64,000 bases of DNA from an uncultured Acetatifactor sp. GTDB lineage: Bacteria; Bacillota; Clostridia; Lachnospirales; Lachnospiraceae. The stretch spans positions 1 through 64,000 of the forward strand of contig CALWRA010000014.1 of the NCBI GenBank assembly GCA_944383825.1, read 5' to 3'. This document shows positions 50,837-58,993 of the stretch, one piece after another. Each line of letters opens with the position of its first letter. Positions within the stretch are counted from its first letter, which is position 1. Below the pieces are notes generated by a model, which worked only from the letters and a program-made list of their open reading frames with translations, made no database searches and had not been told where the DNA came from. Position numbers and translations under genes: made by a program.

Positions 50837-51964
50837 ATGATTAACTTTAATGTGCCGCCTTATGAGGAGAAGGCGGCAGACTATATCAGAGAGTGTGTGA
50901 AAAATCAGAAAATATGCGGAGATGGACCGTACACACGCAAATGCAGCGAGTGGATTGAGGAGCGCACCAAAACGACAAAATGCCTGCTGACGACCTCCTG
51001 CACTCACGCTACGGAGCTGGCGGCGCTGCTTTCGGGAATAGGTCCCGGGGACGAGGCCATCATGCCGGCATATACATTTGTTTCTACTGCGGACGCTTTT
51101 GTGTTGAGGGGAGCGGTTCCTGTGTTTGTGGATATTCGCCCGGATACCATGAACATGGACGAGAATCTCATAGAGGCTGCTGTTACGGAAAGAACAAAGG
51201 TCATTGTGCCGGTGCATTACGCAGGAGTTTCCTGTGAAATGGATAAAATCATGGAGATTGCGGACAGACACGACCTGATCGTAATTGAGGATGCAGCGCA
51301 GGGAATGATGGCATCCTATAAGGGAAGGGCTCTGGGAACCTTTGGAGATTATGGATGCTTCAGCTTTCATGAGACTAAAAATTACAGCATGGGCGAGGGC
51401 GGCGCACTTTTGATCCGGGATGAGAAAAACGTGGAGGAAGCGGAGATCATACGGGAAAAGGGCACCAACCGGAGTAAATTTTACAGAGGACAGATTGATA
51501 AATATACCTGGGTGAATTTTGGCTCATCCTATCTTCCCAGCGATATGAATGCGGCTTATCTGTACGCTCAGTTGGAAAAGGCGGATGCCATCAATGAAGC
51601 ACGGCTGGCCTGCTGGAACCGTTATTACGAAAGGCTGAGTCCGCTGAAAGAGGCGGGGAAGCTGGAGCTCCCTGTAGTGCCCCGGGGCTGTGTCCATAAC
51701 GCCCACATGTTCTATGTGAAGGCGGCTGATATAGAGGAGAGAACCGCTCTGATCGCATATCTGAAGGAGAGGGGAATTATGTCCGTATTCCACTATATTC
51801 CCCTGCATACGGCGCCGGCGGGTCTGAAATTCGGACGCTTCCACGGCCAGGACAGGTATACTACAAAAGAAAGTGAACGTCTGGCAAGACTTCCCATGTA
51901 TTACGGTTTGACTTTGGAACAGGTGGATGATATTATAGATACCATTCGGAAATTTTACGGCTAA
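50837..51964 (+). CDS. wecE: dTDP-4-amino-4,6-dideoxygalactose transaminase, WecE
   Basis: Aminates dTDP-4-keto-6-deoxyglucose to dTDP-4-amino-4,6-dideoxy-D-galactose (Fuc4N). The 375-residue protein follows the E. coli WecE sequence closely as I remember it: INFNVPP start, KICGDGPYTRKC, FVSTADAFVLRGAVPVFVDI, VPVHYAGVSCEMD, EDAAQGMMASYKGRALGT, catalytic Lys181 in FHETKNYSMGEGG, IREKGTNRSKFYRGQVDKY-like IREKGTNRSKFYRGQIDKY, and FHYIPLHTAP. Identity at these points is strong enough for an orthologue call. The precursor enzymes RmlA and RmlB are not in the window, nor is WecD; the GNAT at 17093 could acetylate the product. TAGGAGG gives the ribosome site. Confidence 0.9.
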   Translation: MINFNVPPYEEKAADYIRECVKNQKICGDGPYTRKCSEWIEERTKTTKCLLTTSCTHATELAALLSGIGPGDEAIMPAYTFVSTADAFVLRGAVPVFVDIRPDTMNMDENLIEAAVTERTKVIVPVHYAGVSCEMDKIMEIADRHDLIVIEDAAQGMMASYKGRALGTFGDYGCFSFHETKNYSMGEGGALLIRDEKNVEEAEIIREKGTNRSKFYRGQIDKYTWVNFGSSYLPSDMNAAYLYAQLEKADAINEARLACWNRYYERLSPLKEAGKLELPVVPRGCVHNAHMFYVKAADIEERTALIAYLKERGIMSVFHYIPLHTAPAGLKFGRFHGQDRYTTKESERLARLPMYYGLTLEQVDDIIDTIRKFYG

Positions 51965-51975
51965 CGGAGAAGAGT

Positions 51976-53427
51976 ATGCAGAAGGCAGTCGGGCGGATAT
52001 CCGCCCTCCTGAGCAGAATTATTTTTATTGGCATGAGCATCCAGATTGTGCTGGGCATTGTCTGGATGTGCGGCAATTTTCTATATTTCCAGGATTTTGG
52101 AGAAAGCGCTTTTTATGTGAGCGTCAGCAAAAATTTCATCTGCGATGAGTACACGGGAATTCTGTATCCCGTGGTTTTGCTTCTGGCCAGAGGGATAGGA
52201 AGACTGTTTGGAGTTCCCTATTACTGCGTGATATATGCGGTTCAGCTACTGGGGGCTTGGTATGGGGCCTGCCGGCTGCTTGGCCGGCTGAAAAAAACGG
52301 GACGTGCGTTGCGCCTCTGGGGCGGCCTGGGTATTTTGACGCTGCCCATGGCCATGCAGTGTCATTTGGCTGTGCTTCCTTATTCTCTGGCCTCTTCCTT
52401 TTTTCTTCTGGAGATTTCCAGTTCTCTGAGAATTATTTTGGAGGAACGGTGCGGAGGGCTGAAGCAGATGGCAAAGATTGCTTCTTTCTGGCTTTTGTGC
52501 GTACTTCTCATGCCGGAATATTTATACCTGGGAGCGGCGCCGGTTGTCTTCGTCCTGCTGTGTGAACTGGCGCGTACTTTGAAGGAGTGCGGCACCCTTT
52601 CAAAGTGTGGGAAAAATTCCTCCAGTGCAGGAGAGGCTTTTGGCCGGCTGGGAGCCATGGGACTTGCGGCGGCTGTTTTTCTGGGTATCATTCTTGGAAT
52701 GAACAGTCTTACGCAGGTGGAAGGATATTACGGAAAGACCCTAAGAAGTCCGGAGGCATCTCTTGTAAGCCGATTTGCATGGTCAAGCCTTATGGATAAC
52801 TATGACAGCTGGCCCGGGGAGGTGCAGGAGGCGTTGGACTGGGGAAAGCTCCAGGAAAGCGCTTTTTACCCGGACAATATGGCGAGAGTGTTTGGCCCTC
52901 TGGTGGAAGAGGCTCTGGGTGAGGAGGAGGCCAGGGAATTTTTTCTGGCAGCGGCGAAACAGGCTTGGAAACAAAACAGAGAAGGCATACTTCATGAGAT
53001 AATTTGGGATGCGGCGGCCTATACGGTTTCTCCCGTGGCCTTTCAGATGCAGCTTACGGGACGGGGCTATGATGCGTATACCGGTAGAAACTATGAAATC
53101 ATGCGTCACAATACTCCGGTCCTTGCCAGAATTTATATGGACTATGGCTGCTGGTGGTTTGCAGCTGGACTGGGCATATCTGCAGTGCTGCAGCTTTTAT
53201 GTATATTTCGGGATAGGAGCATTGTCTGCCGGAAAAATGTTCTGGCATGCGTTTTGATCCTGTGTTCCCTGTCAGGAATGATATTGTGGTATACCATGCA
53301 GGGAGCGGGGATAATGGATTATAAAAACACCATAGCGGTGAATTGCTTTTGGACGGTGTGGAGTCTGCTTGTGATGTGGAAAGGATTGGAGGAGTATGCC
53401 TGCTTTCAGAGAGAAGAAACTGTATAA
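51976..53427 (+). CDS. Polytopic membrane protein, GT-C-like
   Basis: A 483-residue integral membrane protein. The first helix (about 14-36) is followed by an outer loop FQDFGESAFYVSVSKNFICDEY with several acidic residues, then about seven helices to residue 245, an outer loop of about 120 residues (RSPEASLVSRFAWSSLMDNYDSWPGEVQEALD), and three more helices. The last outer loop-and-helix arrangement recalls the DUF6020 protein at 11427, but I cannot establish kinship by eye. ACGGAGAAG precedes the start. Its 3' end overlaps the next gene by 32 bp. The coupling to wecE suggests that it transfers or moves the Fuc4N-type sugar. Confidence 0.55.
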   Translation: MQKAVGRISALLSRIIFIGMSIQIVLGIVWMCGNFLYFQDFGESAFYVSVSKNFICDEYTGILYPVVLLLARGIGRLFGVPYYCVIYAVQLLGAWYGACRLLGRLKKTGRALRLWGGLGILTLPMAMQCHLAVLPYSLASSFFLLEISSSLRIILEERCGGLKQMAKIASFWLLCVLLMPEYLYLGAAPVVFVLLCELARTLKECGTLSKCGKNSSSAGEAFGRLGAMGLAAAVFLGIILGMNSLTQVEGYYGKTLRSPEASLVSRFAWSSLMDNYDSWPGEVQEALDWGKLQESAFYPDNMARVFGPLVEEALGEEEAREFFLAAAKQAWKQNREGILHEIIWDAAAYTVSPVAFQMQLTGRGYDAYTGRNYEIMRHNTPVLARIYMDYGCWWFAAGLGISAVLQLLCIFRDRSIVCRKNVLACVLILCSLSGMILWYTMQGAGIMDYKNTIAVNCFWTVWSLLVMWKGLEEYACFQREETV

Positions 53428-55156
53428 TGTCTGGTTTTTTCTGGGATTGCTCTGTGTGGGGGTTATGGCTGTTCCCTATGTGATCCTGGGACAGGATTCC
53501 ATTGTGACCTATCACGATCAGCTGGATGGAGAGCTGATTGCATATATCCTGCGGGCAAGGCATCTGTTTGATGGGAATGTGATTCCGGAATTTATGAACG
53601 GAGCGGACAAGACTGCTCTGACAATGCCTGCTCCTGGCTTTGTGCTGCTGTTTTGCATGGGGAATGCCCTGGGCGCTCTTGTGGCCATGCAAATGGCCGG
53701 CAGCCTGTGTGGCTATGTGGGAATGTATCTTTTGGCTCGTGAAGTGTCTGCGGCAAGATTTGTGGCCATGGCCTCGGGGATAATGTACGCTTATTTGCCC
53801 TTTCTGCCGGTGTACGGGCTTTCCCAGTACGGCTTGCCCCTGCTTTTATGGTGCTTTCTCCAGATGAGAAAGGGAAGGCACAGAAAGGCGGCTTTCGTTT
53901 ACGGAGCTCTGTATGCTCTGTGCTCATCTCTGGTTCTGGTGGGCTTCGGAGTGCTGCTTGCCGGGGGTATTTGGGTTTGTATGACCTGGAAGAGAAGGGG
54001 AAGATGGCTTTCTCTGGGGGTGCTGGGTATGATGCTGGGGATTTACGTTCTGGAAAACATTCGTCTTCTCGGACAGATGTTTGGAGCAGGGAATGCAGGC
54101 TTGTCTCATAAGGCGGAGTATGTTTTGACACCGGAGCCATTTGCAGCAGGACTGATACAGGGGTTTGTGCATGGAGGCCAGCACAGTCAGGCTTTTCAGC
54201 TCTGGATTTTGGCAGCGGCTTTGTTGTGGGGAGCTTTGGCATTGGCGCTGAGGGCCTGGAAAAAGGAGGAGCAAAAGAGGCTTTTGAAAGTGATGGGCAT
54301 TTGCCTTCTGGTGAATTTCCTGCTGGCATTTGTATCAGCTCTTTGGAATAGCAGTCCCGGTATACTGGTGCGGGAAAAACTTGGGGCGGCGGGAGCTTTT
54401 CAGGCCCAGAGGCTTTTATGGATGGCGCCCTGTCTTTGGTATCTTTTGCTGGTCTGTACGGCACAGCTTGCCTGGGGAATTTTTGACGGGGAAAGAAGAA
54501 AGAGAAAAGCTTCCGGAGGATGGGGACATTTCAGCCTTGCGCTTAAGGGGATGGGATTGCTGTGTCTTGGAGCAGCGGCCGCTGCCACAGGGATACAGAT
54601 ATTGATGGGCAGCAATTTAAAACCGAATATTCAGAAGCTGAGAAATCCGGATTACGGCCTTTTGTCCTTTCGGGATTATTATGCTGTGGGAGTTATGGAC
54701 CAGGCGGAGGCGTATATCAGGGAGGAAACCGGCATGGAGCCGGAGCAATACCGGGTGGTAAGCCTGGGAATAGATCCTGCGGCTGCTCTATATCAGGGTT
54801 TTTACTGTCTGGATGGATATTCCAATAATTACTCTTTGGAGTACAAGCATGCTTTTCGTAAGGCGATTGCTCCGGAGCTTGTAAAAAGCCCGTATCTTCA
54901 GGATTATTATGATAACTGGGGAAATCGTTGCTATCTTTTCAGCGCAGAATGCCCGGGATATTATACCATAGAGAAAAACGGGTTCTATTTTCAAGACTAT
55001 TCGCTGGACACGGAGGCCCTAAGACAGCTGGGAGGGACCTACCTTTTGTCGGCGGCCTGGATTATGAATGCTGAAGAGGAGGGCCTTACGCTGCTGAGAG
55101 AGGAGCCCTTTGAAACGCAGGACAGCTATTACCGCATTTTTATTTACAAATATTGA
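53396..55156 (+). CDS. DUF6044-like membrane protein, second copy
   Basis: A 586-residue polytopic protein, paralogue of the gene at 30215 from end to end: an outer loop TYHDQLDGELIAYILRARHL, a small domain with PEFMNGADKTALTMP, about ten helices (SLCGYVGMYLLAREVSAARF; LPFLPVYGLSQYGLPLLLWCF), and an outer C-terminal domain with YRVVSLGIDPAAALYQGF, DGYSNNYSLEYKHAF and NWGNRCYLF. The conserved YSNNYxLEYKHxFR block suggests a shared ligand or catalytic site in the outer domain. The start overlaps the previous gene; GGAGG is only 3 bp from the ATG, with AAGGA further upstream. Function unknown, GT-C-like transfer presumed. Confidence 0.62.
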   Translation: MPAFREKKLYNVWFFLGLLCVGVMAVPYVILGQDSIVTYHDQLDGELIAYILRARHLFDGNVIPEFMNGADKTALTMPAPGFVLLFCMGNALGALVAMQMAGSLCGYVGMYLLAREVSAARFVAMASGIMYAYLPFLPVYGLSQYGLPLLLWCFLQMRKGRHRKAAFVYGALYALCSSLVLVGFGVLLAGGIWVCMTWKRRGRWLSLGVLGMMLGIYVLENIRLLGQMFGAGNAGLSHKAEYVLTPEPFAAGLIQGFVHGGQHSQAFQLWILAAALLWGALALALRAWKKEEQKRLLKVMGICLLVNFLLAFVSALWNSSPGILVREKLGAAGAFQAQRLLWMAPCLWYLLLVCTAQLAWGIFDGERRKRKASGGWGHFSLALKGMGLLCLGAAAAATGIQILMGSNLKPNIQKLRNPDYGLLSFRDYYAVGVMDQAEAYIREETGMEPEQYRVVSLGIDPAAALYQGFYCLDGYSNNYSLEYKHAFRKAIAPELVKSPYLQDYYDNWGNRCYLFSAECPGYYTIEKNGFYFQDYSLDTEALRQLGGTYLLSAAWIMNAEEEGLTLLREEPFETQDSYYRIFIYKY

Positions 55157-55187
55157 AACGCTCCCCGCTTAAGCGGCCAGTAGTATA

Positions 55188-55241
55188 AAACTTGGAAGTT
55201 TCTTAAAATTTTGAAGGCATACCCGCAAAAGGGGCAAGGGG
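55188..55241 (+). promoter_or_regulatory. Two-hairpin intergenic element, copy E (weaker)
   Basis: Stem 1: AAACTT (55188-55193) and AAGTTT (55196-55201). Stem 2 is short here: CCC (55222-55224) and GGG (55231-55233) around GCAAAA, in a sequence otherwise matching copy C around the ribosome site (both end in TAGGAATG). Just upstream, CCGCTTAAGCGG (55165-55176) is a 12-bp perfect palindrome that could be an alternative GC-rich stem. Confidence 0.35.
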
Positions 55242-55248
55242 TATAGGA

Positions 55249-57030
55249 ATGACAAAGGGTTGGCTTATGGGAATAAACAGGTTAAGGAAAAAAGGTTGGG
55301 AAATTGCGGCCATTGTGCTTTGTATGCTGATTATTTCTTTTGGAGTGTCCTGGAAGGAAGGCTATCACATGGATGAGCTGTTGAGCTTTGAGCTTGCAAA
55401 CGCTCGGTTTAACCCATGGATTGTGCCCACCCAGCCCCAGGGCAGACTGGCAAAATTTGTGGAAAATGAAATTATCTCGGACAGTTTTTCCGAGACTTTT
55501 GGAAACCTTTGGGACACGGTAAAGGATGTGCTGGAGAACAGAGGAAGCAGCAAGCTTTTGTCCTATGAGGCGGATGTCTATGAGGAGCCTGTCTGGATCA
55601 GCGGGGAGCAGTTTAAGGACTATATCACAGTGGATGGGCAGGATGCCTTTCAGTATTTGTCCGTATATTTCAATGTAAAGGATGACAACCATCCCCCTCT
55701 TCATTTTATGATGCTGCACACGGTGTCTTCCCTGTTTTGGGGGCAGATCAGGCCCTTTATGGGATGTATCATCAATATGGCTGCTGTTGCGGGGATTATG
55801 ATTCTTTTAATGAAACTGGGAAGGGTGTACGCAGGCTTTTTGGGTATGGAGGAAAGGGGACGTCTTCTGGGGCTTTTTGCGGCTTTGCTGTACGGTCTTT
55901 CCACAGGGGCAATGGCAACAGTGCTGCTCATACGGATGTATGGCGTTTTGTCCTTTTTCTGTGTGGCATTTTTTTATCTTTGTATACAAAAATGGAAAAA
56001 CAGGGAATATGACCAAAAAAATTTTCGGTTGATTGCGGTGACGGCTCTTGGCTTTTGGACACAGTATTTTTTTCTATTTTATTGCATTCTGCTGTCGGCA
56101 GTAACGTTTTTTGCGCTTCTGTTAAAAAAGCGCTCCAGGGAAGGGCTTTGTTTTCTGCGTTCTATGGCTGCAGCCGGAGCTGTGGGAGTTGTGATTTTTC
56201 CTTTTTCCATTGCAGATGTGCTGTCCAGCTCAAGGGGAACGGAAGCGCTGGAGAATTTGTCTCAGGGCTTTCGTGGTTATGGAGAGAGGCTTTTTTCTTT
56301 CGGAACAATACTGGGGGAGAGAACCTTTGGGAGCCTGTTTTGGATTCTGGCAGCCATGGCAGTTTTCTGCGGCGTGTGGGGTAGCTGGCGTATTCTGAAA
56401 AAGGGAAAAACGAAAAAAGAAAGAAAAGAAGATGCCGTCCGTGAAGCAATCTGCATGCTGATAATGCCGGCAGCGGGATATTTTCTGCTTGCATCCAGAA
56501 TGTCTCCCTATCTGGTGGATCGCTATGTGATGCCGGTATTTCCTTTTGCCGCCTTGGGCGGCGCGCTGGTGGTATTTTGGTGGCTTCATCTTTTGGAGGG
56601 ATATTTTGGGAAAAGGAACGGCAGACGCTTTTCGGGCTTGGTGTTGGGCGCACTCCTTATTCTGCAGGCTTTCCGGTTGACCCGGTATGACGGAAGCTAT
56701 CTGTACCGTGGGTATGAAAAGCAGGAGAGTCTTGCCAAAGAATATGGGGAAATATCCTGCATCTGTGTGTACGAGGGCGTGGGATATTACGAAAATCTTC
56801 CGGAATTTATCCACTATGAAAGAACTCTTTTGATAACTCCGGAAGAGCTTGAGGACAGGAAGGACAGAGAATCCATAGAGAATTTGGAAAAGGCAGTGAT
56901 TTTGGTGAAAGCCGAGGTTTCTTGGGAGCGGGCGTTGGAGATTATGGAGAAGAACTATGGATTTACAGAGGCAGAAGAGCTGCTTACAGACAGTGTTCAC
57001 GGAGATCGCATTTTTCTGGTTGAAAGGTAA
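55249..57030 (+). CDS. GT39-like membrane glycosyltransferase
   Basis: A 593-residue polytopic protein. The first helix at about 17-32 is followed by an unusually long outer loop (about residues 35-145) that begins GYHMDELLSFELANARFNPW and ends DDNHPPLHFMMLHTVSSLFWG. DEL and HPP are the PMT/GT39-type motifs, with about 85 extra residues between them. Around nine helices follow (STGAMATVLLIRMYGVLSF, FWTQYFFLFYCILL), then an outer C-terminal domain of about 110 residues with YEGVGYYENLPEF. It should transfer a sugar from a polyprenyl carrier. AAGGGG precedes the ATG at 7-8 bp, after the copy E element. Confidence 0.7.
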   Translation: MTKGWLMGINRLRKKGWEIAAIVLCMLIISFGVSWKEGYHMDELLSFELANARFNPWIVPTQPQGRLAKFVENEIISDSFSETFGNLWDTVKDVLENRGSSKLLSYEADVYEEPVWISGEQFKDYITVDGQDAFQYLSVYFNVKDDNHPPLHFMMLHTVSSLFWGQIRPFMGCIINMAAVAGIMILLMKLGRVYAGFLGMEERGRLLGLFAALLYGLSTGAMATVLLIRMYGVLSFFCVAFFYLCIQKWKNREYDQKNFRLIAVTALGFWTQYFFLFYCILLSAVTFFALLLKKRSREGLCFLRSMAAAGAVGVVIFPFSIADVLSSSRGTEALENLSQGFRGYGERLFSFGTILGERTFGSLFWILAAMAVFCGVWGSWRILKKGKTKKERKEDAVREAICMLIMPAAGYFLLASRMSPYLVDRYVMPVFPFAALGGALVVFWWLHLLEGYFGKRNGRRFSGLVLGALLILQAFRLTRYDGSYLYRGYEKQESLAKEYGEISCICVYEGVGYYENLPEFIHYERTLLITPEELEDRKDRESIENLEKAVILVKAEVSWERALEIMEKNYGFTEAEELLTDSVHGDRIFLVER

Positions 57031-57089
57031 TTGACTGCTGGAGCTGTTTGTGTCGCAGAAGACTGCGCATTCAAGAATATGGAGAAAAA

Positions 57090-58148
57090 ATGACTGTAAT
57101 TGGTATATTTTTGTTATGTATATGGCTGCTGGCATTCCCGGCGGCAATCGGAGAGCTTTTTATTGGCGTGGATAAGCAGGCCAAAAAGCTGCCCTTTCGG
57201 TGGATGGCCGGACAGATTTGCCTTTGGGGCGGATTTCAGTTTTTATGTGTTCCTCTAATTTTGACACAGAAGGATTTTGTCTATGTGACGCTGCTTTTTA
57301 CCGCTTATACGGGAATATTGCTTCTTTTGTCTGCAGTAGCTTATCTGAAGAGAAAAAAAAGACCGGCGCTGCACATTGTAAAGGACAAGGGAAGCGGAAG
57401 GGAGAAAAGTGAACTGATTGCATGGGGAATTTTCGCTGTCTTGTTGGTTTTTCAGCTGATTCAGGCTGTCCGTATGACCTATGCGGATGGAGACGACGCT
57501 TATTATGTGGCAGTATCCTCTATCACGGAAAATGCCGGCACCATGTACCGGAAGCTTCCTTATACAGGCGGGACAACAGAGCTTGACGCAAGGCACGGGC
57601 TGGCGCCCTTCCCTATTTGGATTGCTTTTTTGGCCGGCATTTCGGGAATACGAACAGTCAGTGTGGCTCATGTAGCGTTGCCGGTTGCGTTGATTGCGAT
57701 GACCTATGGCATTTTTTATTTAATTGGAGAACGGCTGTTTGCAAAAAGGCGACGTTTTCTTCCGGTGTTTTTAATTTTTACGGAGCTGCTTGTACTGTTC
57801 GGGGACTATTCCTTTTATACCATGGAAAATTTTATGATTGCAAGGAGCAGACAAGGAAAGGCGGCTCTTGGAAGTATTGTGATACCGGTTTTGTTTCTGC
57901 TGTTGCTTTTGTTGTTGGAGAAGGTCCAGGAGAATGAGAAAATATCTGTGTCATACTGGATATTGCTGGCGCTGTCGGTGACCGCCGCATGTCTTTGCAG
58001 CACGCTGGGGGCTCTGCTGGTGGCGATGCTTATGGGAATTACCGCGGTCTGCGGAGCGGTGTGCTATCGGAAATGGAAGCTTCTTGCGCCCACGGCTTTT
58101 TGTTGTGCTCCCTGCGTTGCCTTTGCGGTTCTGTATTTGATGCTGTAG
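57090..58148 (+). CDS. N-terminal half of a GT-C-like membrane protein (DUF6077-like)
   Basis: A 352-residue polytopic protein with about eight helices. An outer loop reads TYADGDDAYYVAVSSITENAGTMYRK, with acidic residues in the GT-C position but after the fourth helix, an arrangement I associate with the DUF6077 family. It ends in a helix (CCAPCVAFAVLYLML) directly at the stop, with no C-terminal outer domain. The next gene supplies two or three helices and such a domain in another frame, so the two look like halves of one protein of about 600 residues. ATG 57090 has ATGGAG upstream; the frame extends to 57048 without a ribosome site. Confidence 0.55.
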   Translation: MTVIGIFLLCIWLLAFPAAIGELFIGVDKQAKKLPFRWMAGQICLWGGFQFLCVPLILTQKDFVYVTLLFTAYTGILLLLSAVAYLKRKKRPALHIVKDKGSGREKSELIAWGIFAVLLVFQLIQAVRMTYADGDDAYYVAVSSITENAGTMYRKLPYTGGTTELDARHGLAPFPIWIAFLAGISGIRTVSVAHVALPVALIAMTYGIFYLIGERLFAKRRRFLPVFLIFTELLVLFGDYSFYTMENFMIARSRQGKAALGSIVIPVLFLLLLLLLEKVQENEKISVSYWILLALSVTAACLCSTLGALLVAMLMGITAVCGAVCYRKWKLLAPTAFCCAPCVAFAVLYLML

Positions 58149-58162
58149 TGGAGGAGTAAGCT

Positions 58163-58933
58163 ATGTGGGAGGAAGTAACGGCTCTGTTTCGTAATTACAT
58201 GGGAACTGGGCTGATCATAATTTGGTTTTTTATATCGGTAATCTATCTGTTTGCTGTGGAAAAGAGGAAGCATATAAGGATTTTGTTTCTATATGTTCCT
58301 ATTATTGTGCTGCTGTTTTTCTTTAACCCTTTGTTTGCACGGCTTGTATACAGCTATGCAGATGATGAGATTTATTACCGCATCCTCTGGCTTCTGCCGG
58401 TTACCATAGTGAATGGGTATGCCGCCGCAGTTCTTTTCGGACAGATGAAGGGAAGGGCGCGTTATCTCCTGGGAGTGTGTCTGGGAGCAATAGTGATTGT
58501 ATCAGGAAGCTTTATATACAATAATCCTTATTTTCATAGGGCGGAGAATTTGTATCACGTGCCTCAGAGCGTTGTGGAGATTTGCGACGCCATAGAGGTG
58601 GAGGGAAGAGAAGTGACAGCGGTGTTTCCGGCCCGGCTTCTGCAGTATGTGCGCCAATATTCTCCTGTGATCTGTATGCCATATGGCAGGGAAATCATCG
58701 TGGAGAGATGGAACCATTTAAATGAACTGTATGATATAATGGAGTCCGAGGAGATTGACGCGGCGGCGCTGTCGGCGCAGGCAAAGGCTCAGATGTGCCA
58801 CTATGTGATTTTGCCGGAGGAAAAAAGGATAAACGGCAGTCTGGAGGAATATGGCTACACGGTTTTTGACACGATTCGGGGATATGTGATTTATCGGGAT
58901 ACTTCGCCGGAATGGTGGAATTTTGAGGCCTGA
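58163..58933 (+). CDS. C-terminal half of a GT-C-like membrane protein
   Basis: A 256-residue protein with about four helices to residue 122 (LIIIWFFISVIYLFAV; ILFLYVPIIVLLFFF; WLLPVTIVNGYAAAVLF; LLGVCLGAIVIVSGSFI) and then an outer domain of about 130 residues (FHRAENLYHVPQSVVEICDAI). Such outer domains end many of the large membrane proteins in this locus, but here the catalytic-type N-terminal loop is missing. The gene is 14 bp after the preceding one, in a +2 frame relative to it, with its own good ribosome site (GGAGGAG). It is either a split gene still made as two chains or a natural two-subunit protein. Confidence 0.5.
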   Translation: MWEEVTALFRNYMGTGLIIIWFFISVIYLFAVEKRKHIRILFLYVPIIVLLFFFNPLFARLVYSYADDEIYYRILWLLPVTIVNGYAAAVLFGQMKGRARYLLGVCLGAIVIVSGSFIYNNPYFHRAENLYHVPQSVVEICDAIEVEGREVTAVFPARLLQYVRQYSPVICMPYGREIIVERWNHLNELYDIMESEEIDAAALSAQAKAQMCHYVILPEEKRINGSLEEYGYTVFDTIRGYVIYRDTSPEWWNFEA

Positions 58934-58959
58934 AAGGCTGAGCGAGAATAGATCAGAAG

Positions 58960-58993
58960 ATAACAGGGAAGACTTAGCCGTCTTCCCTGTTAT
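58960..58993. terminator. Bidirectional terminator between convergent genes
   Basis: A perfect 14-bp stem: ATAACAGGGAAGAC (58960-58973) with GTCTTCCCTGTTAT (58980-58993) and a 6-base loop. The loop holds the stop codon (58974-58976) of the minus-strand SGNH-like gene, whose last six codons form the right arm. It ends the plus-strand glycan locus and serves the convergent gene as well. T tracts are poor on both sides. Confidence 0.7.

Noticed and set aside
56230..57147. 305-codon frame opposite the GT39-like gene
   Set aside because: Shadow frame of a supported plus-strand gene; no domain recognised.
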